This document shows positions 1 to 6,322 of a stretch of DNA of 24,125 nt, piece after piece. Each line of letters starts with the position of its first letter. The stretch's first letter is position 1. The stretch lies in contig USBO01000012.1 in NCBI GenBank assembly GCA_900552955.1, positions 1 to 24,125 of the forward strand, given 5' to 3'. Both the position numbers and the translations under genes were made by a program. The notes beneath the pieces were generated by a model. That model was given only the letters and a program-made list of their open reading frames with translations. It had not been told where the DNA came from and ran no database searches. This DNA comes from an uncultured Alistipes sp. GTDB taxonomy: Bacteria; Bacteroidota; Bacteroidia; Bacteroidales; Rikenellaceae.

Positions 1-17
1 CTCCGAGGAGGGGATTT

Positions 18-127
18 ACGGCGCAAGCGCCGTTTCTGCTGTGGCGGCTCGGTAAAACAAGTTTTACACTCGCCTGCCGACCGCAGTTAGGGGTGGGTCG
101 GATCAGTAAACACGGCCGGAGGCCGTG
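18..127. repeat. Three short perfect inverted repeats at window edge
   Basis: The first 154 bases hold no gene that I can support. Three perfect hairpins lie in a row: ACGGCGC-AA-GCGCCGT at 18-33, GTAAAAC-AA-GTTTTAC at 52-67 and CACGGCC-GGA-GGCCGTG at 111-127. None is followed by a clear T-run, so they are poor intrinsic terminators. They lie downstream of the flavoprotein gene that ends at 155 and could serve as RNA 3'-end structures or belong to an intergenic repeat cut by the window edge. Confidence 0.5.
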
Positions 128-154
128 ACGGCGGCAAGCGACCATTGCCATCCT

Positions 155-1720
155 TTACCGTCCCTCCACATAATCGGCCGCAGCGTCGGCCATCCGCTCC
201 CCGTCCAGGGCCGCCGAAACGATCCCGCCCGCATAACCGGCCCCTTCGCCCGCAGGGAAGAGCCCCCGCACTTCGGGGTGCATGCCTGTGGCCGGATCGC
301 GCGGCACCCGCACGGGCGTCGACGTGCGCGACTCCACCCCCACGACGATCGCCTCGTCGGTCACGAATCCCCGCATCCGCCGCCCGAAGGTCCGCAATCC
401 CGCCCGCAGGCTCTCGGCGATGAACCGCGGCATCCACGCATCGAGCCGCGACGGCACGATCCCGGGGATGTACGACGTCGCGGGCAGCGTCCGGCTCGGC
501 CGCCCCGCCACAAAATCGGCCACACGCTGCGCGGGCGCCACCTGCGCCTCGCCGCCGTGCCGTCGGGCCGCCTCTTCGAACCGCTGCTGGAAACGCAGCC
601 CCGCCAACGCGCCCCACTCGTCGTGCAAATGGGCGAAATCGTCGGGCCGCACTTCGGTCACCAGTCCCGAATTGGCGAAGGGCGAGTTGCGCTGCGAGGG
701 CGACATGCCGTTGACCACCGACTGCGCGGCGTCGGTCAGGGCCGGCACGATGAACCCGCCCGGACACATGCAGAACGAATAGACGCCCCGTCCGCCCTCC
801 TGACTCACCAGCGAATAGGAGGCCGCCGGAAGGTATTCGCCCCGCTCGCGGCAATGGTACTGGATCGAGTCGATGAGCGCCTGCGGATGCTCGATGCGCA
901 CCCCCATGGCGAAGGGCTTGGCCTCGAGCCGCACGCCGCCGGCATGGAGCGCCTCATAGACGTCGCGCGCCGAGTGGCCCGTGGCCAGCACCACGGCCGC
1001 CCCCTCGATGCACTCATCGCCGCAGCGCACGCCCGCGATCCGTCCGTCGCGGAGGTCGAATCCCGTCACGCGGCTGCCGAAGCGGATCACGCCGCCCGCA
1101 GCCTCGATCGTCTCGCGGATGTTCGAGATGATGCGCGGCAGCTTGTCCGTACCGATGTGCGGATGCGCCTCGTAGAGGATCTCCTCCGAGGCACCGTGGA
1201 AGACGAGCGTCTGCAGCGCCTTGTGATAATCGCCGCGCTTCTTGCTGCGCGTGAAGAGCTTCCCGTCGGAGAAGGTGCCCGCGCCGCCCTCGCCGAAGGC
1301 GTAGTTCGAATCGGGATCGACCGCACCGTTGCGGTTGAGCTGCGCGATGTCGCGCTTGCGCTCCGGCACCCGCTTGCCGCGCTCGAGCACGACGGGTCGG
1401 TAGCCCCGCTCGATGAGGCGCAGCGCGGCGAACAGTCCCGCAGGCCCCGACCCCACGACCACCACTTCGGTGCGGTGCGCCACCTGCGGATAGTCGAAAT
1501 GCACGGGCTCCGGCTGCGCTTCTCCGTCGGCATAGACTTCGAGCGTCAGAAGCACCTTCGGCAACCGCTGCCGCGCGTCGATCGAGCGCCGGACCACCCG
1601 CAGCAGGGCGACGTCGCGCTCGGCGACGCCCGCCGCACGGGCCGCCAGCGGCGCATAGCGGTGGACGTCGGCAGCCTCCTCGGGTTTGAGCGTAAGTGTA
1701 ACGGTCTTCGGCATGGGCAT
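155..1720 (-). CDS. FAD-dependent dehydrogenase, COG2509 type
   Basis: About 521 aa, probably cytoplasmic. An N-terminal region of about 80 residues precedes a Rossmann dinucleotide-binding fold with GSGPAG at residues 90-95 and an acidic strand end (VVLERG, about 110-115). The C-terminus GLFPAGEGAGYAGGI (486-500) is the second FAD-contacting motif of this flavoprotein class. Between them lie conserved blocks such as GEGGAGTFSDGKL (143-155). This matches the uncharacterised FAD-dependent dehydrogenase family with the FAD_depend_C domain; its physiological substrate is not known to me. The frame stays open upstream to 1936, but I start it at 1720 (or 1714) because a TATCTTTG promoter element lies at 1744-1737 and the extra residues are low-complexity Arg/Ala-rich sequence unlike the family. 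It stands alone, with no close partner gene in view. Confidence 0.85.
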   Translation of the reverse strand: MPMPKTVTLTLKPEEAADVHRYAPLAARAAGVAERDVALLRVVRRSIDARQRLPKVLLTLEVYADGEAQPEPVHFDYPQVAHRTEVVVVGSGPAGLFAALRLIERGYRPVVLERGKRVPERKRDIAQLNRNGAVDPDSNYAFGEGGAGTFSDGKLFTRSKKRGDYHKALQTLVFHGASEEILYEAHPHIGTDKLPRIISNIRETIEAAGGVIRFGSRVTGFDLRDGRIAGVRCGDECIEGAAVVLATGHSARDVYEALHAGGVRLEAKPFAMGVRIEHPQALIDSIQYHCRERGEYLPAASYSLVSQEGGRGVYSFCMCPGGFIVPALTDAAQSVVNGMSPSQRNSPFANSGLVTEVRPDDFAHLHDEWGALAGLRFQQRFEEAARRHGGEAQVAPAQRVADFVAGRPSRTLPATSYIPGIVPSRLDAWMPRFIAESLRAGLRTFGRRMRGFVTDEAIVVGVESRTSTPVRVPRDPATGMHPEVRGLFPAGEGAGYAGGIVSAALDGERMADAAADYVEGR

Positions 1721-1736
1721 ACGGATTAACCGCAGG

Positions 1737-1744
1737 CAAAGATA
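1737..1744 (-). promoter_or_regulatory. Bacteroidetes -7 promoter element for the flavoprotein
   Basis: On the minus strand this reads TATCTTTG, an exact match to TAnnTTTG. No good TTTG -33 box stands at the usual spacing. Transcription would begin near 1730, giving a very short leader before the start at 1720 or 1714. It supports the shorter start over the longer open frame. Confidence 0.5.
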
Positions 1745-1902
1745 GCGTTTTTTTACGCACCGGCCTTCGTCCGCCCGTGATTTCCGCCGCAAATCCGCCG
1801 GTTCTCGGGAACGGCCGCCGGCCGGTTCGGGCTTCGTTCGCCACCGCCCGCTCCGGCCCCGGTTCCCCGCCTTGCGCAGTTGCGAATCGGGAAAAACGCG
1901 GT

Positions 1903-2056
1903 CTTCGGCACAGCCGAAGGCACTCCCGCTCGGCAATGCTCAAATAAATTTGGCATTGCCCTCGCTTATTCGCATCTTTGACTTCGTCGAAGATACTGCG
2001 CCTCGGAAAAAATGCAAGCAAGCTTGCTTTTTTCTCTCGGCTTATTCGTATCTTTG
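1903..2056 (+). repeat. Hairpin-rich intergenic repeat with duplicated promoter-like motif
   Basis: The stretch 1721-2066 has no gene. Its right part is a chain of inverted repeats: CTTCGGC-ACA-GCCGAAG (1903-1919), GGCAATGC...GCATTGCC with inner CAAAT/ATTTG arms (1932-1960), ATCTTTGAC...GTCGAAGAT (1973-1993), and the palindrome AAGCAAGCTTGCTT (2016-2029) followed by a T-run. The motif CTTATTCGyATCTTTG occurs twice, ending at 1980 and at 2056. The second copy contains the tRNA promoter. From memory, very similar blocks recur between genes in Bacteroidales, so a dispersed, possibly MITE-like repeat is likely; I could not test this. The segment 1745-1900 shows nothing further. Confidence 0.5.
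2049..2056 (+). promoter_or_regulatory. Promoter -7 element of tRNA-Leu
   Basis: TATCTTTG matches TAnnTTTG exactly and lies 10 bases before the mature tRNA 5' end. A TTG at 2024-2026 is a weak -33 candidate with slightly long spacing (22 bp). Confidence 0.6.
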
Positions 2057-2066
2057 TCCCGTCCAC

Positions 2067-2148
2067 GCGGGTATGGTGGAATTGGTAGACACGTCAGACT
2101 TAGGATCTGATGCTTCACGGCGTGGGGGTTCGAGTCCCTTTATCCGCA
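2067..2148 (+). tRNA. tRNA-Leu (anticodon UAG)
   Basis: An 82-nt class II tRNA. The acceptor arm GCGGGTA (2067-2073) pairs with TATCCGC (2141-2147) with one G-U pair; 2148 is the discriminator base. The anticodon stem TCAGA/TCTGA encloses the loop CTTAGGA, giving anticodon TAG, which reads CUA and related leucine codons. The D-loop contains TGGTAGAC, the variable arm is long (TGCTTCACGGCGT) and the T-arm carries GGTTCGAGTCC. The 3' CCA is not fully encoded (the sequence continues CAA), so CCA would be added after transcription. Confidence 0.95.
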
Positions 2149-2149
2149 C

Positions 2150-2178
2150 AAAGGAGCCTTTTCGAAGGGCTCCTTTTT
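2150..2178 (+). terminator. Intrinsic terminator after tRNA-Leu
   Basis: A nine-base stem AAAGGAGCC/GGCTCCTTT around a nine-base loop ends in a T-run (2174-2178), just after the tRNA. On the minus strand it also lies downstream of the HTH-repeat gene that ends at 2226, but its T-run there is short. The perfect palindrome GTCCGCGCGCGGAC follows at 2183-2196. Confidence 0.8.
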
Positions 2179-2225
2179 CGTTGTCCGCGCGCGGACACCC
2201 GATGCCAAGCGGCAAAAAAAGGATT

Positions 2226-3482
2226 CTACTTGGGTTTTATCATCTCCGGAAAGTTGCGCCGGACGAACCCGCCCAACGAATTGCAATTCAGACCCAGCCT
2301 TCGGGCAATGGACCTGAGCGGCTCTGCGGTCGTCTCATAGAGACTGACGGCCTCGGCGTATTTTTCCATGCTGCGGCGCAGCACGCTGCGGCCGTTCGGG
2401 GCGCGCATCATCCCCTGCCGGGCGTGAAGCTCCGGTTCGTGCTCCTTCAAATACTGCCGGAAGACCTCCGAATGCAGGCCGAACTCGGCAGCGACCTCCG
2501 ACGTGGAGCGATCCCCCTCGCGCAGCCGCCCGATGGCCGCAGCGTACTTGGCCGCCGTGGATCGCCTGTACGGTTTGGTATCGGCAGAACGCTTGCCTTC
2601 GCCGGACTCCGCACCCCGGCGTGCGGAGGCATCCTCCCGATGCCAGACCCGCAGATAGCTCGAGAACGAATGCAGATTGAATCCCAGCATCTCGCAGATC
2701 TCCTTTATCGTCATGGGCGTATCCCGATAAAGCCGCACAGCCTCCCGATAACGCTCACGGGCGGCAGAGGTCGGCTCGTGGCGACGTCCGCTGCCCGTGA
2801 CGCGCCCTTTGGTTTTCTGCGTCCTGGCCCGCTCGCGCATCCGGCTGCGCGCCTGCTGCAAATCCTTGTGATAGAAACACACATGCTGCCGCAGACCGGT
2901 GAAGGAGACCCCGCACCTCTCAGCAGCCTCCGCAAGGGTCAACTCGGTCGTGCGAAGCAGTTCCACAGCGCCGGCATACCGCTCCCGACAACACGGCCGC
3001 AAGCCCCGCTGCTGATTGTCGGCCAGTCCCAGCCGCCGGCGCTCCCGCTCCCGCCGTTCGAGAACCGCCGGATAGTGCGCACGCAACTGATTGCTCAAAC
3101 CCGCAGGATCCAGCCCGAACATGTGCGCAATCTGCGACACGTTGTATTCGGCATACGTCGCATCGCCGCAGGCCGCAATCGCATCGCCGTATTTGGCACG
3201 GGCCGCCGCAGTCTGTCCCCGACGCCCCCGAAGCCGCGTTTGCGCGGTCTCCTCAGCCGAAGAGGCCGCCACGCCGTGACGCGACAGCAGCAGGCCGCGG
3301 CAATGCTTGTACAGATAACTCCGGAAACCCGCATACGATACCCCGCACCGGACGCAGATCGCACGTACGCTCAGGGTCGTAGAGCCGTACAGTCCGACCG
3401 CCTCGCGGTACTTTTCCACGGTCTGAGGATCGGCGCACGGGGTTCCGTCACTCTTTTGATGCTCCTTAACGGGAAGCTCCAT
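2226..3482 (-). CDS. Protein of six tandem HTH-like repeats, last gene of fimbrial operon
   Basis: About 418 aa with start M at 3482; an upstream ATG at 3569 would overlap the preceding gene by 53 bp. No signal peptide or membrane segment with this start. I count six diverged copies of a 42-50 residue unit, roughly K/R-YxxAVxLYxxTxxSxxxIAxxxGVxxxxFxxYLxxxHxxL, at about residues 22-63, 95-141, 166-211, 241-283, 309-356 and 372-416. Basic linkers rich in Arg, Lys and Gly separate them. Each unit has the helix-turn-helix pattern (helix, GV/GL turn, second helix), so the protein probably binds DNA at an extended or repeated site. It begins 34 bp after the stop of the last fimbrial lipoprotein with no terminator or promoter between, so it appears co-transcribed and could be a feedback regulator. 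I do not recognise a named family; the function is inferred from motif pattern only. Confidence 0.7.
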   Translation of the reverse strand: MELPVKEHQKSDGTPCADPQTVEKYREAVGLYGSTTLSVRAICVRCGVSYAGFRSYLYKHCRGLLLSRHGVAASSAEETAQTRLRGRRGQTAAARAKYGDAIAACGDATYAEYNVSQIAHMFGLDPAGLSNQLRAHYPAVLERRERERRRLGLADNQQRGLRPCCRERYAGAVELLRTTELTLAEAAERCGVSFTGLRQHVCFYHKDLQQARSRMRERARTQKTKGRVTGSGRRHEPTSAARERYREAVRLYRDTPMTIKEICEMLGFNLHSFSSYLRVWHREDASARRGAESGEGKRSADTKPYRRSTAAKYAAAIGRLREGDRSTSEVAAEFGLHSEVFRQYLKEHEPELHARQGMMRAPNGRSVLRRSMEKYAEAVSLYETTAEPLRSIARRLGLNCNSLGGFVRRNFPEMIKPK

Positions 3483-3516
3483 TTGCAGATTGCCGTTGGG
3501 TTTCACCGAATCGCAC

Positions 3517-6294
3517 CTATTCCCGGACGGGACGTACCGGACAGCTGCGGCCGCTGTTAGCAGTAGCACTTGGCCGCATTTCTGGTGATGAATTTACATA
3601 TGCACACATGGGGATTCTGCCAGTAGTGTTTTTGAAACTGTGTACCAATAGGATAGCAGAGGTGCCATAGCCAGCCAAAGCACCTCCCTCTGCGTAGGAA
3701 CGACCGCCTGTAAGCGGAAAGAAGATCGTTCCGCCGGCAGGGTCGTATTTCCCCGCACCATTCATCTTATTGCAGTAAAACTCCCACCCCAAATGGTCCG
3801 TAATGTCGGATTCAGAGGTATAGGGCGAGTTGAACTGAGAACCGAAACCAGAGGCTCCCGCAACGGTTGAGCCGCTATACGTAAAACCTGAAAACGCACC
3901 CACTTCAGGCACACGGTAGCCGACGGGCGAGGGATCGTAAATGGTTTTGGAGGACTCATCATTATAAACATTGGACCACATGTTTTCGTATAATGAAGTA
4001 GCCCAATTGTAAGGCGAAGTACCGCCATTATAGTATATATACGGAGTCTGAATGGCCTTGCCGATGGTGACTTTGCCTGTGGTCGATTTCTGAAACCTGT
4101 AAGTGCTGTTTCGAGAATCAATCTGCTTGTCGCTGAGTGAGCCGGAAGCATCGAGAATGCCGCCCAGCATCGGGTCCTTGCGTCCCCATCCGAAATACGT
4201 GTTATTGCCCTGATTGACCGTGCGCGATTTCTGGGTAAGCGTTATGATCGTTGTCGCACCGGTCGAAGGCTGGATATAGCGCACCTTGACGCTGCGGGCG
4301 TCGTAGACCAGGATATTGTCGCACCAGCCGATGTAGACCCCCATAAACGTATATTGCTTCCCTGAGTTATTGGTTACGACCTTGTCGCGGTGCATTTCAT
4401 ACGGATCATACTTGTCGGTTATGGTCGGCGCAAGTCCCGGCACGAAGTCCGTGACCCAGATATGCCAGCTCCACATGATACGGTTGCTCGCATCGCGCAC
4501 CGCCACGATAGCGTTGCCCTGCCTGATGGATGCCTGCGGCACCTCGAACGTCAGGCTGTGCCCGTCGGCGGCGAGTGCAACGTTTGTCACCAGATCTCTT
4601 TCATCCTGCCAGACCAGCACAGCATCTTTCGGTGTGCAGTTTGCATTGTTGTAGATATAGGGGTCGGTGATAGCAGCATCGAGGTGGTTTGTGAGAATTC
4701 TCAGCACCCCTGTCCGGAGATCATCCGTCTTGTATGCCCCGGTGTTGGGTTCTCCGTTCTTGACGGCATTGCCGTAGACCAGCGGCAGGGAGTAGGTGCC
4801 GGAAGCGTTGATGACATAGCAGTTCGCCGTGTTCATCGGCGTTTCACCGCCCTTGGTCGAAAGATCGTAAATGCCACCGACGGGAGCGGCGGCGGCCAAT
4901 ACCTCGTTATGGAGATCGACGGTATCCGCTTGCTGCGCACTGATTGATGTCGAAGTAATAATAGTACCACTGCCTTTATTGCTCAAAACCAAAACCCAGT
5001 CGGGCTTGGGAATCACGCGATAGCCTCCCGCACCGTCATCCTCGATGAACTCGGTCTTCCACGGCACCTGCAGGGTTTTCGTGGCATCGCCGAGCCGGGA
5101 AACGGTGACCCGACTGACAATACATATGGCTGAACCCAGATAGCCTCCTTCATGAGACCAAACCAACTCCGACGTTCTATCCCCGCCACCTGTATGCTCA
5201 GCATTTTCCTCTATGGCCAATTCCGGCGTTATGGTGATGCTCGTCGTGGAGATCCGGTAGGTGACGGTCTTGCCCATCGGCCACTCGGCACCGGCGACCG
5301 AAGCCGTCAGCGTGCGCTGCGTCGAAGTCAGATCGTCGCTATAGGCGATCTCGATCGAAGCACCTTCGGGAAGCGTCTGAGGCAGCATCATGAAAGTAGC
5401 CTTGGCCGAAGTTATTTCCTGATCGGCGGAACCGTCCACATTGACCGAGCACGACTGCGAAAAATTAGCCGTCTTGCCGTAATCGCTCCACGCTGGGGTA
5501 CCCATCGCCAGCGTTGCAGAACCGTAAACGCCCTTGAGCGTGATTTTCGTGATCTTGCCCGCCAGCACGTCGTCGCCCGTGACGAACCGCACGGCGGTAA
5601 GCACGTGGCCGAAAGGCAGCGACGCGGTTGCGGAGGTATTTCCATCCATTGCGGCAGGAGCGGCGACCAGCAGGTCGTTTTGGCTGGCGACGGCTGCCGG
5701 AACCGTATACCTGATCGTCGGCGCTCCGGCCTTCGTCTTGTCCGAAAGGACGACACCGCTCGCGCCATAGGGTGCATAGGCGAAAAACCGGACTTCCCGT
5801 CCGCCGCCGGGCCAGAAATAGTTCGTCGTCCAGCCGGATGCTTTCGTCACTCTGACATCATACATATAGTCCGGCAGGCACGAACTGTCGCTCCACGCTC
5901 CCGAATAGGCCGAAGCCAGCACACCGAACGAATCGTAGAAAGTGTCCTCCCCGACGGGTGCAGCACGGGTTTCCGCAACTTCCGCCCCGATCATATGCGT
6001 CGTATCGGCACGCTCGGAAACCGTAGCGTGCAGAAACAAGGTGTCGGCAGGCGTTTCGCCCTGCAACGTAAAGACATCCGTGTACTCCGAAGCGTCCGTC
6101 GTGTCCCCGTCGGCACGGCTCAGCGACGGGGTCTGCCAGCCGTGTGCGTCGATGACCTCGAAACGCAGCGGAGAGCCCGAAAGGGCATCATCCCCCGTCG
6201 GATCCTTCGAGCAGGCGGAGGACAGAAGCACGGCTGTCGCCGCGGCTGCGGCAAGGAGGAGATCGAATGAGAAGATGGAGCTCTGCGATTTCAT
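3517..6294 (-). CDS. Large fimbrillin-FISUMP lipoprotein, candidate tip pilin (copy 2)
   Basis: 925 aa, exported lipoprotein with lipobox LSSAC (Cys28). Residues about 29-355 resemble fimbrillin (Mfa_like_1), including the pattern FFAYAPY and the domain end KTVTYRIST. A middle region (about 360-780) with WSWHIWVTD-type beta segments follows. The C-terminus (about 783-925) contains YDPSPVGYRVP and ends in RPVRE, the signature of FISUMP (Fib_succ_major) domains found on tip or adhesin pilins of Bacteroidales. The start at 6294 is chosen because it begins the signal peptide; it lies 28 bp after the upstream paralogue's stop. Its likely role is surface adhesion at the fimbrial tip (inference). 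It is a clear paralogue of the gene at 6323-9085, and its last 60 residues diverge most. Confidence 0.8.
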   Translation of the reverse strand: MKSQSSIFSFDLLLAAAAATAVLLSSACSKDPTGDDALSGSPLRFEVIDAHGWQTPSLSRADGDTTDASEYTDVFTLQGETPADTLFLHATVSERADTTHMIGAEVAETRAAPVGEDTFYDSFGVLASAYSGAWSDSSCLPDYMYDVRVTKASGWTTNYFWPGGGREVRFFAYAPYGASGVVLSDKTKAGAPTIRYTVPAAVASQNDLLVAAPAAMDGNTSATASLPFGHVLTAVRFVTGDDVLAGKITKITLKGVYGSATLAMGTPAWSDYGKTANFSQSCSVNVDGSADQEITSAKATFMMLPQTLPEGASIEIAYSDDLTSTQRTLTASVAGAEWPMGKTVTYRISTTSITITPELAIEENAEHTGGGDRTSELVWSHEGGYLGSAICIVSRVTVSRLGDATKTLQVPWKTEFIEDDGAGGYRVIPKPDWVLVLSNKGSGTIITSTSISAQQADTVDLHNEVLAAAAPVGGIYDLSTKGGETPMNTANCYVINASGTYSLPLVYGNAVKNGEPNTGAYKTDDLRTGVLRILTNHLDAAITDPYIYNNANCTPKDAVLVWQDERDLVTNVALAADGHSLTFEVPQASIRQGNAIVAVRDASNRIMWSWHIWVTDFVPGLAPTITDKYDPYEMHRDKVVTNNSGKQYTFMGVYIGWCDNILVYDARSVKVRYIQPSTGATTIITLTQKSRTVNQGNNTYFGWGRKDPMLGGILDASGSLSDKQIDSRNSTYRFQKSTTGKVTIGKAIQTPYIYYNGGTSPYNWATSLYENMWSNVYNDESSKTIYDPSPVGYRVPEVGAFSGFTYSGSTVAGASGFGSQFNSPYTSESDITDHLGWEFYCNKMNGAGKYDPAGGTIFFPLTGGRSYAEGGALAGYGTSAILLVHSFKNTTGRIPMCAYVNSSPEMRPSATANSGRSCPVRPVRE
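6027..6091. repeat. 65-bp perfect identity with 8830-8894
   Basis: Within the N-terminal coding part of the two large fimbrillin lipoproteins, this stretch is identical base for base to 8830-8894, while flanking sequence differs at many positions. It marks recent duplication or gene conversion between the paralogues. Confidence 0.85.
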
Positions 6295-6322
6295 AACAGA
6301 TCGTTTTATCTTGGGATAGAAC

